Below are positions 31,281-40,192 of a stretch of 43,394 bases of DNA, piece after piece. Made by a program: the position numbers and the translations under genes. The notes under the pieces were generated by a model that was given only the letters and a program-made list of their open reading frames with translations, had not been told where the DNA came from and made no database searches. The number at the start of each line of letters is the position of its first letter. Within the stretch, counting starts at the first letter, position 1. Origin of the DNA: a virus; the IMG/VR virus record IMGVR_UViG_3300044766_000005, positions 1 through 43,394 of that record; one strand, 5' to 3'.

Positions 31281-32252
31281 CTACGAAATGACGATTGCGT
31301 CTAGGACTCCCTGCATCCGGCTATTGGTAATGGTCAGGTTGCCCTTGGTCACAACCTGTGCAACACGGTCCAACTGGTTCGGGATGGGCTTCCAGTCGGT
31401 CATCATGAAATCGGCATTGCTGTCAATGACCAATTCCAGATACCGCTCGTTGAGCAGGTACGCGGTCAATGCGGGGCACGAAGGGCTGAACGTCATCGCG
31501 CAACCCTTGTACTGCAATGCCTCGAAACCAGCATCGCCCATGCGCGGATCATAGATTCGCATGAACGTGGTAAGGCCAGCCTCATACCACTCATACACCG
31601 CGCTATGAGTAAGGATGAGGGTTGGATGGTCGTTGCCAACGGAGCAGAGGTTGTACAGAATCCGCAGGTTGTACGCCACCGGATTGTCACCTGTCGGCAA
31701 TCCAGTAACGGACCACGTGCGAAGCTGATTCCTCCACCACGCAGCACTGGAACGATCAACACCGCCAACAGTTCCAGCTGTTGGAGTCTTAGAGACCATG
31801 TTGAGCAACCCGTCAAAGTCCAGAGAGCCGTTGCCCGAGCCATCTCCAAAGAGCATGGACTCGAACTTGTCAATCATGGACAGTTCCAGGTTCTTCAACT
31901 TTGCCTGCGCCAACGACATGATCTGGTTCTTGCCGACGTTGGTAGTATCATCGCTAAACAGCCGAACAACGCTGCCCGCAATGTACTTGTAGGCAAACTG
32001 TGCTGTGGTGAGCGGGTCGCTGTTGTTGATATCCACAGTGCCACCAGGACCCAGTGATTGCACCGTGTTGTTCTTGGAATACATGATTGGTTGGCCGATC
32101 CAGCGAGCGCCAGTCTCACGCCGCACACGTTCCTTGCTATACAGCCAATACCAAAACGGAGTGGCGTTGAAGATGGCGTCCATGGCCTTTGGACGCATGA
32201 TATTCCAAGTCGTGCTGTACAAACTGTCCAGTTGTTCAGTGAGGGAAGGCAT
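31281..32252 (-). CDS. Major capsid protein
   Basis: The 323-aa protein fits an HK97-fold major capsid protein. The N-terminal arm (SLTEQLDSLYSTTWNIMRPK) is followed by FWYWLYSKERVRRETG and RWIGQPIMYSKNN, the E-loop region, a spine helix NQIMSLAQAKLKNLELSMID, and a long C-terminal A-domain (HPTLILTHSAVYEWYEAGL, YLLNERYLELVID). It follows the scaffold-like gene by three bases and is followed by the possible decoration gene, the usual head order. AAGGGG precedes the ATG. A small CATTTC/GAAATG stem overlaps its stop codon. Confidence 0.82.
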   Translation of the reverse strand: MPSLTEQLDSLYSTTWNIMRPKAMDAIFNATPFWYWLYSKERVRRETGARWIGQPIMYSKNNTVQSLGPGGTVDINNSDPLTTAQFAYKYIAGSVVRLFSDDTTNVGKNQIMSLAQAKLKNLELSMIDKFESMLFGDGSGNGSLDFDGLLNMVSKTPTAGTVGGVDRSSAAWWRNQLRTWSVTGLPTGDNPVAYNLRILYNLCSVGNDHPTLILTHSAVYEWYEAGLTTFMRIYDPRMGDAGFEALQYKGCAMTFSPSCPALTAYLLNERYLELVIDSNADFMMTDWKPIPNQLDRVAQVVTKGNLTITNSRMQGVLDAIVIS

Positions 32253-32255
32253 TGA

Positions 32256-32930
32256 TTACCCCTTTCCAAAAACCCTATCGTACACAAGCCCGGCAGCATC
32301 GCCATAGTTTTTGGGTTTCTCTTTGATGGAACCCGCAATGTCTGATGGCCCGCTGCTTATTTCAGTTTGCGTAGGTCGTGTTCTATTACTGCCTCCACGG
32401 GCGCGTTCTGGATTCTCTTTCTTCAATTCCTTCCCCGACGCTTTTTCAAGTCCTACTGCGAGTAGATACAACGAGGATGCATCCAATTGCGGATACGCAG
32501 ACGACAGCTTCACCATTGCATCCTGGTAATCCCAGAAGTCTCCGAATTGCTGTTCTGCTTCCCGCAACTGATCCTTCAATGAAACCTTGGTTGTCTCCGC
32601 GCGCATTGGATCAACCAGTTTCTTCACTTCTCCAAGGATGGTATTCACCATGTAACCAGCTAGATCCTCATTGTTCATGTTCTCAAAATCTGGCTTCTTA
32701 CCACCCTTGTCTGCTGCATCACCCGGCGCGCCGTCCTTTTTTGCAACAGCCTTGAGGAACTCTGGATCGGTGAGCAATGATTCCAACGATCCAATCTTCT
32801 TCCCCATTTCACCAACTTGGCTTGAAAGCGTCTGATTATCTTTGAGCAGTTTCTCCACCTGCTCAGGAGTCAACTGGTCCTTCTTCTCATCAACCACTTC
32901 CTCTTTGCCAGTTTTCGGATCAATCGCCAT
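32256..32930 (-). CDS. Probable scaffolding protein
   Basis: The 224-aa acidic and charged protein is directly upstream of the capsid gene, as scaffold genes are. Residues 15-55 are a coiled coil (PEQVEKLLKDNQTLSSQVG), the middle is a flexible Lys/Asp/Gly linker (KDGAPGDAADKGGKKPD), then a helix (LGEVKKLVDPMRAETTK) and a basic C-terminal helix (KEKPKNYGDAAGLVYDRV) of the kind that binds capsid subunits. AAAGGAG before the ATG. No protease motif is seen in the gene or next to it, so release without cleavage is possible. Confidence 0.8.
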   Translation of the reverse strand: MAIDPKTGKEEVVDEKKDQLTPEQVEKLLKDNQTLSSQVGEMGKKIGSLESLLTDPEFLKAVAKKDGAPGDAADKGGKKPDFENMNNEDLAGYMVNTILGEVKKLVDPMRAETTKVSLKDQLREAEQQFGDFWDYQDAMVKLSSAYPQLDASSLYLLAVGLEKASGKELKKENPERARGGSNRTRPTQTEISSGPSDIAGSIKEKPKNYGDAAGLVYDRVFGKG

Positions 32931-32943
32931 TTGAAATTCTCCT

Positions 32944-33189
32944 TTAGCTCGCTAACTCGTTAACCAATCCACGCTTTTTCAACTCCCGCTTGTATTGGCT
33001 CCAGGAAGTGATTTCCACTGGTGTATGCCCCAAATGGGGATGCATAATTGGTTTGAACGTATATGCATTTACCATGGGAATCCATTCCAAAGAACCTCCA
33101 CATTCACAACGCTTGAACGAGGACAGATTCTTCGCAATGACTTCTCGCACCTTATTGCACTTATCGCACTTCGCGTCATACCTTGGCAT
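32944..33189 (-). CDS. FmdB-like zinc ribbon protein, 81 aa
   Basis: Starts 14 bases inside the portal gene end, after AAGGAC. The opening MPRYDAKCDKCNKVREV with CxxC, then FKRCECGGSLEWIP with CxC, is the classic FmdB-type zinc ribbon found in many phages beside the portal. It is probably a small assembly or regulatory factor; its job is not known. Confidence 0.82.
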   Translation of the reverse strand: MPRYDAKCDKCNKVREVIAKNLSSFKRCECGGSLEWIPMVNAYTFKPIMHPHLGHTPVEITSWSQYKRELKKRGLVNELAS

Positions 33190-35038
33190 TGTTCGGTCCT
33201 TGCTGCAATAGCTGTGTCATTGGCCCCATTGCACCGGCGCCTACTCCACCGCCATTGCCTCCCTGACTGCCCATTGAAAGCAACGCTGCAAGCTGCCCTG
33301 GCATTGCACTCTGTGGAGGAAGCAGTAATTCATCAGAAGGAACTGTTCTCATGCAATCGAGGTAATGTTGGTACAACACCTGCTGGTTGATGCTTGGATC
33401 ACCACGGAAGGTTTTGAATATCTCTACAGCCTCCTCTCTTTCCTGCTGTTGCGTTGCAGGGATTGTGGAATCCGTCGCGATTTCGATTTCGTAATCTTCC
33501 TTCAACGACGTTCCCACAAATGGAATGTTCCCCATTCCAGTCACTTCCACGTAGCGTTCTTGATCCCAGAACTCAAAGATCATCGGATTGATCTTTGTTC
33601 TGAATGATTCACTAATGAGATCAGCCATCAGATCACGACGCTCATCACCACGGAGCATCAAGTTCTGTTGGACGATCTTCGCTTCCGTTGCTGTTCGCCG
33701 GGAGGTTTCAAACTCCCCCATGGAATTTCGGGAATATCCAATAATCTCCCGAATATCATTCCGCAATGTATCGGAAATGTCAAACAATTCCCGAGACATT
33801 GTAGGATTCAGAACTTGCGTAGCCTGTGATGGTGGACCATCAACAAGGATGACTGGCCCAATCTTTCCTTCCGCAATCAACTTTGCTTGATCTGCACCAA
33901 CTACGTTCTTGTCAACCAGGATCTTGACCAACATGATTTTCTTGTGATCCAATTCAATGGATCGTGTTTCATTGTACTCCTTCGCTAATGGAAGCAGTAC
34001 CTGTGCATCACTTACACCCCAGAAATCCTCCCCGTCATCATTGAACTGCATGATGGAAACGGGGAGGCGGAAGGGCATGTTATGCGTATCGTACCGCATG
34101 AAATCTTCACCGCCCGCATCTGTGAACGCCATCACTACTCCATTGCGAGCGTCCCACACTTCATAGAACATGAGATATTCATCAGTCAGAGATTCATCAT
34201 TCCCACGTTCCTTTGGTGACGTTACAGCGCCACCACCAGAATCTCCAGCTGTTGCACCATCAGACTTTGGACCAACAAGGCTTCCAGGACCAGGACGCCA
34301 ATTGCTGTTCAACTTTTTGACAACTGATTTTGTATAAATCGGATCAGCCTTCACTTCATCCAGTGGACGCCGAACACGAAATGCACACCAGGGAGCTTCG
34401 TAAATATTCTTCGTTCCCCAGGGAACAAGGAAGTCCTCTGGCGCGCAACGGAGTGCCCACGGAGTATCCTTTTGAATCAACTCATGGTATGAATACTTCT
34501 TCAACTCATCATCAATCTTGAGCACTGAAGTATCTGAATCAAGATTGACACCAGCATCAGCAAGCAACTTCTCTGCTTGTGCATCAACAGTATCATCCAA
34601 CGGTTCATCACCCTTGGGCTTATCAGGGAATTCTGTGCCGATGGAATGATACCCATGCTTCAGAATGAAAAGATTGAATCGATAACAGTCCAATATCCCA
34701 AGTTTATACTGCCCCTTGAGATAGTTCTGGCGGATAATCATGGAATCAATTGCAGCAACTGTCCTAGCTTTGATCCGGCTAGAGGCATTGGAAGGTCGGC
34801 CTGGTGCAATGCGGGCACTAATAGAAGGACTCTTGAAATATAATTGCGGAATCATCGACCGTCCAATGGCGAATATCATATTGACATTCACGCCATCCAA
34901 CGGGCGTTTATTGAGATAATATTCACGGATCTCTCGCCATTGCTGCAACCGACTATTGTAATCCAAATACTGCTCCGCCTTCGATAGCCTGGCCCGCCAT
35001 GTTGCAAGAAGCGCCTCTCGCTTAACCCGTGTCGCCAT
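33176..35038 (-). CDS. Portal protein
   Basis: The 620-aa product matches a podovirus-type portal. The start (RKRE-LLATWRARLSKAEQ and later NKRPLDGVNVNMIFAIGRSM), the wing (WALRCAPEDFLVPWGTKNIY, RVRRPLDEVKADP), the stem helices (SDAQVLLPLAKEYNETRSIE, TMSRELFDISDTLRNDI) and the tail (FRGDPSINQQVLYQHYL) occur in normal order. It forms the 12-fold ring through which DNA is packed and leaves. The C-terminal 50 residues are Gly/Gln-rich. AGAGGAT precedes the ATG; an 11-bp perfect hairpin lies just before this site. Its gene is separated from the terminase by more than 5 kb of fibre and lysis-like genes. Confidence 0.85.
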   Translation of the reverse strand: MATRVKREALLATWRARLSKAEQYLDYNSRLQQWREIREYYLNKRPLDGVNVNMIFAIGRSMIPQLYFKSPSISARIAPGRPSNASSRIKARTVAAIDSMIIRQNYLKGQYKLGILDCYRFNLFILKHGYHSIGTEFPDKPKGDEPLDDTVDAQAEKLLADAGVNLDSDTSVLKIDDELKKYSYHELIQKDTPWALRCAPEDFLVPWGTKNIYEAPWCAFRVRRPLDEVKADPIYTKSVVKKLNSNWRPGPGSLVGPKSDGATAGDSGGGAVTSPKERGNDESLTDEYLMFYEVWDARNGVVMAFTDAGGEDFMRYDTHNMPFRLPVSIMQFNDDGEDFWGVSDAQVLLPLAKEYNETRSIELDHKKIMLVKILVDKNVVGADQAKLIAEGKIGPVILVDGPPSQATQVLNPTMSRELFDISDTLRNDIREIIGYSRNSMGEFETSRRTATEAKIVQQNLMLRGDERRDLMADLISESFRTKINPMIFEFWDQERYVEVTGMGNIPFVGTSLKEDYEIEIATDSTIPATQQQEREEAVEIFKTFRGDPSINQQVLYQHYLDCMRTVPSDELLLPPQSAMPGQLAALLSMGSQGGNGGGVGAGAMGPMTQLLQQGPNNAKV

Positions 35039-35053
35039 GTTATCCTCTCAATG

Positions 35054-35084
35054 GTGGGATGGGGTTTGCAGTCCCCCATCCCAC
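35054..35084 (-). promoter_or_regulatory. Perfect 11-bp hairpin before the portal ribosome site
   Basis: GTGGGATGGGG (35054-35064) and CCCCATCCCAC (35074-35084) pair completely around a 9-base loop. There is no T-run in either direction. In the leftward transcript it ends four bases before GAGAGGAT of the portal gene. It is similar in placement to the hairpins at 30425 and 8778. Confidence 0.7.
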
Positions 35085-35107
35085 AAGGGCGGAATCAACT
35101 ACAACGC

Positions 35108-35239
35108 CTACTTCCTATTGGGATCGCTGTTCTTCACCGCGGATGCAGGAGCCTGGGTTGAAACCTGCTTTGGCACGCCATCAGCAGATTCACGATCCTT
35201 GGGACTGTCAATCGGCCCACTGAACTTCGTCGCTGGCAT
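35108..35239 (-). CDS. Small hydrophilic protein, 43 aa
   Basis: A very strong site (GAAAGGGGGGAA) supports the ATG at 35239. The product (MPATKFSGPIDSPKDRESAD...) is Ser-, Pro-, Asp- and Lys-rich and probably disordered. It lies in line with the other late genes. Tiny genes with strong sites before the portal are common in phages; function unknown. Confidence 0.6.
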   Translation of the reverse strand: MPATKFSGPIDSPKDRESADGVPKQVSTQAPASAVKNSDPNRK

Positions 35240-35276
35240 TCCATTTCCCCCCTTTCAACTACATGTAATGGAACGG

Positions 35277-35600
35277 TTAGACCGGAAGCGTATCTGGCTT
35301 GTGCGGGTCTAGGCCATCCAACGTTGCCTTGAGCGCAGCCAGCCGCGCCAATCGCTCTGGAGTGTCACCGCCAGCAGCGATGATCCCCTCCAACTCCGCG
35401 ATCTTCGCTGTCAACGTTTCCACATCTGCAAGAACACGGGCCTTCATGTCCTCGGCAGACACTTCCACCTCACCAATGGCATCGTCAATCTTCGACATCG
35501 CTTTCATCTCCTGGTTATGATATTTCGTTAAAAGAGAAGTGAGCTGATCCAATTTCTCTACAATGGCTGGATCAGTTTGCCACGGCCAATGCGACGGCAT
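35277..35600 (-). CDS. Coiled-coil late protein, 107 aa
   Basis: AAGGGACGG lies upstream of the ATG, within the end of the preceding gene. After a Trp-rich start (PSHWPWQTDPAIV), residues 15-95 form one long helix (EKLDQLTSLLTKYHNQEMKA; VLADVETLTAKIAELEGIIA) with heptads. It probably forms a dimer or trimer, perhaps as a fibre or head accessory. No family is recognised. Confidence 0.72.
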   Translation of the reverse strand: MPSHWPWQTDPAIVEKLDQLTSLLTKYHNQEMKAMSKIDDAIGEVEVSAEDMKARVLADVETLTAKIAELEGIIAAGGDTPERLARLAALKATLDGLDPHKPDTLPV

Positions 35601-35604
35601 TGTA

Positions 35605-35775
35605 TTACCGTCCCTTCATCTTGGCCTTCATTGCCGCAACTCCACGCGCAATGCCTTTCTGCATTGGCGCAGCTTTGGCGATTGATGGAACTGTGTCCAT
35701 TCCCATTGATGGACCTTTCTCGATCAATCCACCAATAGACTTGCCCTTTCCTTTTGTAAACGTTGGTCGCGCCAT
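35605..35775 (-). CDS. Small basic late protein, 56 aa
   Basis: AAAGGGGGTG precedes the ATG at 35775. The product (ARPTFTKGKGKSIGGLIEKG... to ...AAMKAKMKGR) is basic, with Lys/Gly and Met, and likely flexible. It sits four bases ahead of the coiled-coil gene. Function unknown; DNA or capsid binding would suit the charge. Confidence 0.62.
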   Translation of the reverse strand: MARPTFTKGKGKSIGGLIEKGPSMGMDTVPSIAKAAPMQKGIARGVAAMKAKMKGR

Positions 35776-35788
35776 TGCATCACCCCCT

Positions 35789-36133
35789 TTAACCCAGAGT
35801 CAGTTCGTCACCATCCAAGGTCAGGACAAGGATATTGTTAGTTCCTGCCAATGCTTGAATAATCTCAGCCGCTTCCAGGACATAGTAACAGAACCAGTCA
35901 ATCACGTTTCCTGTAATACCTGCGGCAGCGGCAGGGATACTAAATGCATCCACGATACGTGTTCCAGCTGCATCTGATCCAATTGACAGGGTGAATGTCA
36001 CCGGGGAACCTGATGGATTCTGAACATGGATATGACGAAGAACCGTTTTCGTCAATGCTGGAACTGTGTACTTTGTGGTTGCAGAGTTAGAAACCGCGGC
36101 AGGTCCATGCAACCGTTTCGGTGTACGTGCCAT
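35789..36133 (-). CDS. Small beta-sandwich-like virion protein, 114 aa
   Basis: AAAGGAGG before the ATG. TKYTVPALTKTVLRHIHVQN, then GSPVTFTLSIGSDAAGTRIV, and the end ILVLTLDGDELTLG form a beta pattern repeatedly seen in small phage surface or fibre-associated proteins. Together with the similar genes 36146 and 38715 it makes a cluster of minor virion proteins. No specific role is known. Confidence 0.72.
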   Translation of the reverse strand: MARTPKRLHGPAAVSNSATTKYTVPALTKTVLRHIHVQNPSGSPVTFTLSIGSDAAGTRIVDAFSIPAAAAGITGNVIDWFCYYVLEAAEIIQALAGTNNILVLTLDGDELTLG

Positions 36134-36145
36134 TTCAATCCTCCT

Positions 36146-36805
36146 TTAATACGCTACACATTCAGCCCATGCAACGTCAAGAATGACGACGAGTCCATTT
36201 GCTGTAGCACTTCCGGCGTTGACGTTTTCGATTTCAAATCCCTCATTCTGTGCAAGAATGAGTGGAGAGCCACCAAAATCATCACTGAGCAATTCCTGGT
36301 AAATCACCTGCGTCCCCGCTGCACCAGTCACAGCGTATGCAGCAGCGAGACCGATGGCTTGTGTGTCCTTTGTTAATGTCCCACCAGTCATTCCAGCCGC
36401 GGCACCTGCAAGGGTATTATGGCGCACAGCAGCACCACCAGGATATGCTGCCATGCTTGTTCGTTTGACGGAGGAAACTGGCGTTACTGTGTTCGTGGTA
36501 TCAACTGCGGTGAATCCAGTACAACGGAATAGGCCAGCAAGGAATGTATATGGTGTTGTAACAGTGCCAACTGCAATTACACCAATGCGAATTCTCGTCG
36601 GTATAATGAGGTTTGTTGCAGTATTTCGAACTTCAAACAACCGTGAGTTTGCAGCCTGTGAAATTGCCATCGTAATGGCAACAGCCGTCCGATAGTGCCC
36701 TAATGCACCAACGGGAATTGGCTTTGTTACTACGTGCAATGGCGAGTTTGACTCAACTCCAACTCCCGCTAATGCACCAGATGCTCCACCTTCAAGAACA
36801 GCCAT
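36146..36805 (-). CDS. Virion structural protein, 219 aa
   Basis: AGGAG precedes the ATG. The chain is Ala/Gly/Thr-rich and beta-structured (LIIPTRIRIGVIAVGTVTTP; GFEIENVNAGSATANGLVVI) with few charges, as typical of fibre- or baseplate-like structural proteins. It lies next to the collagen-like fibre gene. No family is assigned. Confidence 0.7.
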   Translation of the reverse strand: MAVLEGGASGALAGVGVESNSPLHVVTKPIPVGALGHYRTAVAITMAISQAANSRLFEVRNTATNLIIPTRIRIGVIAVGTVTTPYTFLAGLFRCTGFTAVDTTNTVTPVSSVKRTSMAAYPGGAAVRHNTLAGAAAGMTGGTLTKDTQAIGLAAAYAVTGAAGTQVIYQELLSDDFGGSPLILAQNEGFEIENVNAGSATANGLVVILDVAWAECVAY

Positions 36806-36814
36806 TGAACTCTC

Positions 36815-38368
36815 CTATGCAAGAACGAGGTAATTAAACTTTACGTTACCTCGAACAAGTCCTACAATTCCTAGCGGCGGAACTGGTGATGCATTTCCTG
36901 GCCCCATTGAAGCAGCAATTGGAATGAACTGACCTTCTCTTCCCTTTCCCGCAAAAACTGGGCGATAGCCAATAACTGAATTCCAATAAACTACTGCGCT
37001 ACCAGCTGCCGGTGCGACGGCTGTAACTTGAACCGGTGCAATCTCTGCTTCATCTGCCAGTGAACCTTTCCCTGTATATGGTCCTGGAGCTTGCCAGCAG
37101 AGGATCTTCTTAACTGCTGTAATTGCACCATCAGTTATTGTAAACTTTCCTCTCCAGCATGCAGCACTTCCAAGATTCACTTCAACCGTTGTTGCAGATC
37201 CTCCACCACCACCCGCTTGCCCCTGTGGACCTTGCGGACCCTGTGGCCCAGGGATTACATATGGAATCTCCGCATCTTCTCCATCAATCCCTGGCATCCC
37301 TGGTGTACTACTTCCACCCCCACCACCAGTGCCCGGTGGACCTGTTGAACCAGTAAGACCTTGAGGTCCCGCAGGCCCAGGAATGAGATAAGGGATTTCG
37401 GCGTCATCCGCATCCAGGCCAGGCGGGCCAGGAATTCCTTGCACTCCTGTTGCACCTTGGACTCCTTGCAAACCCCGAGGGCCTGCGCTTCCAGGAGGTC
37501 CATCATCCCCGCGCTCACCATCAATGCCATCAATTCCTGGTACGCCAATTGCACCTGCCGGCCCTGTTGCACCAGGAGAACCTGGAGAACCTGGATTTCC
37601 TTGTACTCCTTGTATCCCTTGAGAACCTGGTAAACCAGGAGGACCAATAACACCATCCTCACCATCCAGCCCATCCAATCCAGGAGCTGCCATTGCGGCA
37701 TGATTGCGCTTATCAGTCCAATATTGTGGGTGGTCATCATCAGTTAACCCCGCAAGTTCACCATGATCCAACTGCCCAGGATCACCACCTTTGATGAGTG
37801 CAAGATAATCAACGTAGAAATCATGGCTTGTGTTACCGGATGCTGCATGGTAGAATCGAATAATAACTGTTCCACCATTTGCGGGATCAATTGGATGGTT
37901 TGCTTTTGCTACATCAAATGCAATGAAATCATTCGTTCGTTGTATGCTCGTGAGTGCAACCCACTGCCCTTGAACATAGTTCCAAATTTGTACTGCTACG
38001 CTATGTGCAGTTAGAAAGTTTGCATCATACCAAACATGACCACGAACGCGATCAAAGGATGTAACGCCAATGAATGTAAAACGGAAATCAAATCCTGGAA
38101 CTCCACTAACCTCGTCAATCTGCATTGAGATTCCGTTGACTGTATATGAATCAGTCAACGTTAAATTTGTGAATCCGCCAACCACTAGGTTATATGAATT
38201 CGCAAGATATTCAACTGCCGTAATTGCAGCAGCAAGTTCTGCATCCGTGATATATTGTGGATGATCGTCATCGCCCAATCCTGTAAGCTGTCCATGATCT
38301 GTGACACCACCAGGGCCACCACTTCCACCACCAGAGACTTGTGAGTTTGCAATACCAGCATCGGTCAC
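36815..38368 (-). CDS. Collagen-like fibre protein, 517 aa
   Basis: Start GTG after AAAGGA. Residues 24-41 ([18 protein letters not shown]) and 201-218 ([18 protein letters not shown]) are copies of a motif common in phage fibres. Between them a beta domain of about 120 residues resembles a carbohydrate-binding sandwich. Residues 230-388 are Gly-X-Y collagen-like repeats, with the block DAEIPY-IPGP occurring twice (322 and 365) and broken by GGGGG stretches. The C-terminal 120 residues are a globular tip ending NFNYLVLA-like. It is probably a trimer, and a surface or host-contact fibre. It is encoded between terminase and portal, an unusual place. Confidence 0.82.
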   Translation of the reverse strand: MTDAGIANSQVSGGGSGGPGGVTDHGQLTGLGDDDHPQYITDAELAAAITAVEYLANSYNLVVGGFTNLTLTDSYTVNGISMQIDEVSGVPGFDFRFTFIGVTSFDRVRGHVWYDANFLTAHSVAVQIWNYVQGQWVALTSIQRTNDFIAFDVAKANHPIDPANGGTVIIRFYHAASGNTSHDFYVDYLALIKGGDPGQLDHGELAGLTDDDHPQYWTDKRNHAAMAAPGLDGLDGEDGVIGPPGLPGSQGIQGVQGNPGSPGSPGATGPAGAIGVPGIDGIDGERGDDGPPGSAGPRGLQGVQGATGVQGIPGPPGLDADDAEIPYLIPGPAGPQGLTGSTGPPGTGGGGGSSTPGMPGIDGEDAEIPYVIPGPQGPQGPQGQAGGGGGSATTVEVNLGSAACWRGKFTITDGAITAVKKILCWQAPGPYTGKGSLADEAEIAPVQVTAVAPAAGSAVVYWNSVIGYRPVFAGKGREGQFIPIAASMGPGNASPVPPLGIVGLVRGNVKFNYLVLA

Positions 38369-38718
38369 TGGAATAGTCCTTTAACCCACTGAATGAAACG
38401 CTGGCACCAGCCCTGTTGGTTTGATGGAATTCCCCAATAGATTTCAAAGATTTTCAGGAATTGGATTGGGATGTCCTTTGCGTGATTCTTATTGTACCGG
38501 AACTCCCACCAATCATTTTCATGGATTCCATAGGATATTGGACCTTCAACTGCCTCCCGCAAGATAGCGGAGATCCGCTCCATGTTGAGTTTCTCTTGAT
38601 CTACTTTTGGCATAATTAAGGAATTGGAATTATGCTCACTCTCAATAATATCCACATGCGGATATGGATAGTTGATTGCTCGAAGCATTGCCCGGAACAC
38701 ATCTTGCATATCTTTCAT
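38365..38718 (-). CDS. Hypothetical late protein, 117 aa
   Basis: Overlaps both neighbours by four bases (ATGA with the gene before, GTGA-type with the fibre gene). The product is folded, with aromatic residues ([32 protein letters not shown]) and a basic amphipathic end ([14 protein letters not shown]) that could touch a membrane. No family is recognised. Confidence 0.72.
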   Translation of the reverse strand: MKDMQDVFRAMLRAINYPYPHVDIIESEHNSNSLIMPKVDQEKLNMERISAILREAVEGPISYGIHENDWWEFRYNKNHAKDIPIQFLKIFEIYWGIPSNQQGWCQRFIQWVKGLFQ

Positions 38719-38987
38719 GCGAGTAATCCTATGATTTCAGCGGGTCCAGTTCCACCACCCGCACGCAAATAACCACAATTTGTATGAGCAAAGCGGGAAA
38801 GATTCCGGGAGAATGAGCCGCCGCCTTTTATTGTATGAAATGCAGCTGCATTCTCCGCAACGCGAAAATAAATATCATCCGCAGCACGATTCTGAATCGT
38901 CACTGTTTTCACTGGTTTATTAAACACAATCTCCGTGTCCGCTACTGTGGACAATGTGAGATTGAGAATTTCCTCTTGTGAACTCAT
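38715..38987 (-). CDS. Small virion protein, 90 aa
   Basis: GGAATAG lies before the ATG. LSTVADTEIVFNKPVKTVTI and DDIYFRVAENAAA, followed by a Gly-rich end ([19 protein letters not shown]), form a compact beta barrel pattern found in many phages as a small structural protein, often next to fibre genes. The exact role is unknown. Confidence 0.7.
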   Translation of the reverse strand: MSSQEEILNLTLSTVADTEIVFNKPVKTVTIQNRAADDIYFRVAENAAAFHTIKGGGSFSRNLSRFAHTNCGYLRAGGGTGPAEIIGLLA

Positions 38988-39036
38988 TTTTGGCTATTCC
39001 AGAAATCGTGTAGACAGCGGAGCCAAGCCTTCAACT

Positions 39037-39435
39037 TTACGGTGTTACTGTAACTTGGCTTGGGTCCGCAGCTTTCGGTAAAGGGTAGCCAATCTCTCCC
39101 TTGTTGGTATAGCCACTATATTGCACGCTCAAGGGATCACTGAGATATTGAAGGTTCCAGGCCCGCACCCTGTAACAGTAGAAATTGCCAGCACTTGTCG
39201 TTGCATCCAAGTACGTTGTAATGTTCTTTCCAACGTTGGCAATTTCCACAAACGCATCTGGTGCCGTACACTTTGCCACCATCCGTTCAACCTTGAATCC
39301 TTCTTCATTGTTGGAATTGTCTACCCACGCTGCGGTAGCAGCAATTCCATGCGTGGCATAGATCAGCCACATGCTGAAGAAGAAGAGGACCAATAGAACG
39401 ATCCTCAAGATTCTGTGATACGCTAACGTGCTCAT
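39037..39435 (-). CDS. Fibronectin type III-like protein with N-terminal membrane or signal segment, 132 aa
   Basis: Residues 9-33 (ILRIVLLVLFFFSMWLIYAT) are a hydrophobic segment after a short basic start, either a signal peptide ending near GIAATA or a membrane anchor. The remainder is one FN3-like domain: AAWVDNSNNEEGFKVERM, FVEIANVGKNITTYLDATT, FYCYRVRAWN. In phages Ig/FN3 domains help surface contact; with a signal it would be at the cell envelope. GGTAGGG lies before the ATG, and the preceding gene overlaps by four bases. It is placed with lipoproteins and a holin-like gene, so it may act at the envelope during lysis or exclusion. Confidence 0.75.
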   Translation of the reverse strand: MSTLAYHRILRIVLLVLFFFSMWLIYATHGIAATAAWVDNSNNEEGFKVERMVAKCTAPDAFVEIANVGKNITTYLDATTSAGNFYCYRVRAWNLQYLSDPLSVQYSGYTNKGEIGYPLPKAADPSQVTVTP

Positions 39436-39632
39436 TTCAACCCTACCTTTCTTCGCATTGAGGTTTTGGAGCGTCGCGGTTCGGAGGTCTTCAATACAGA
39501 GAAATCATCAACTTGCGATGATGTCATAGAGTTAGCAGCACGTTCGACAGAGGCATTTCCAACATCATGCCCATGCTGCCGAGCCTTTACCATCCGCATG
39601 AAACGCAATTGCTTTGGAGTTGTGGATGGCAT
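39432..39632 (-). CDS. Small basic late protein, 66 aa
   Basis: The start is placed at ATG 39632, after GAGG, rather than the longer frame from 39665. MPSTTPKQLRFMRMVKAR is a motif seen at the start of many tiny phage proteins (M-TPKQ-RFM). The C-terminal half is Ser/Lys/Arg-rich. Function unknown. Confidence 0.68.
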   Translation of the reverse strand: MPSTTPKQLRFMRMVKARQHGHDVGNASVERAANSMTSSQVDDFSVLKTSEPRRSKTSMRRKVGLK

Positions 39633-39639
39633 TTTAACC

Positions 39640-39789
39640 TCACGGACGGGATTTGGCAAATTCAATCCACATTAGGATGCAGCCAACAACCATGAGAATT
39701 GCCCCTGCCATTGGAGCTTGCTTGAAATTAGTGGCAAGGGGAAGTGCAACCCACACAGTTATCCCTGTCCACATTAAGAGAGTACCCAC
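39640..39789 (-). CDS. Small two-helix membrane protein, holin candidate, 49 aa
   Basis: The GTG at 39789 follows AAAGGGGGTG by seven bases; an earlier in-frame GTG (39798) lies inside that site. The chain has two hydrophobic helices, GTLLMWTGITVWVALPLA and PMAGAILMVVGCILMWIEF, joined by a short polar turn (TNFKQ), and a basic end KSRP. Size and hairpin topology are those of small phage holins. It is next to two lipoproteins, so a lysis cluster is reasonable. The endolysin, however, is 35 kb away in the early region. No direct proof of function. Confidence 0.65.
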   Translation of the reverse strand: MGTLLMWTGITVWVALPLATNFKQAPMAGAILMVVGCILMWIEFAKSRP

Positions 39790-39803
39790 TACAATCACCC
39801 CCT

Positions 39804-40178
39804 TTATAACGCGATTCCCTTTACTCCAACCTTGACCAGTGTTCCCAACACCAGATCAATGAAGATTTGAACCTTTTGCATATCTACTGGATATGCAGGA
39901 TTCTGGATACTGTCATTGATTTCTGCTGCAATTTTCTGAATTCCTTTATCGCTCTCCGCAAGACTATCACAAGTCGCTTGCGGGATGATCTTTGCCGTAC
40001 AGGCTTCAATGACTTGATAACGGAACACTGCATATGTCATTGCCATTTTGACATATGTAACGAAGAATGTACCCTGGTCCAGTTGAATCACAGCCTTTCC
40101 ACTGAACATATTTGGATTAGCCGTGGTGCAGCCAATGAGAGAAAACGCAAGAACAAGGATAAGAACCATGCGCGCCAT
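39804..40178 (-). CDS. Lipoprotein, 124 aa
   Basis: The start is put at ATG 40178, ten bases after GGAGGGA. MARMVLILVLAFSLIGCTTA is a lipoprotein signal peptide with lipobox LIGC, so Cys17 would be lipid-modified. The mature part is helical (GTFFVTYVKMAMTYAVFRYQ) with two Cys (EACTAKIIPQATC) and ends in a hydrophobic helix. It might be an outer-membrane spanin-like subunit or an exclusion factor; no inner partner is certain. Confidence 0.75.
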   Translation of the reverse strand: MARMVLILVLAFSLIGCTTANPNMFSGKAVIQLDQGTFFVTYVKMAMTYAVFRYQVIEACTAKIIPQATCDSLAESDKGIQKIAAEINDSIQNPAYPVDMQKVQIFIDLVLGTLVKVGVKGIAL

Positions 40179-40192
40179 AGCAAGTCCCTCCA

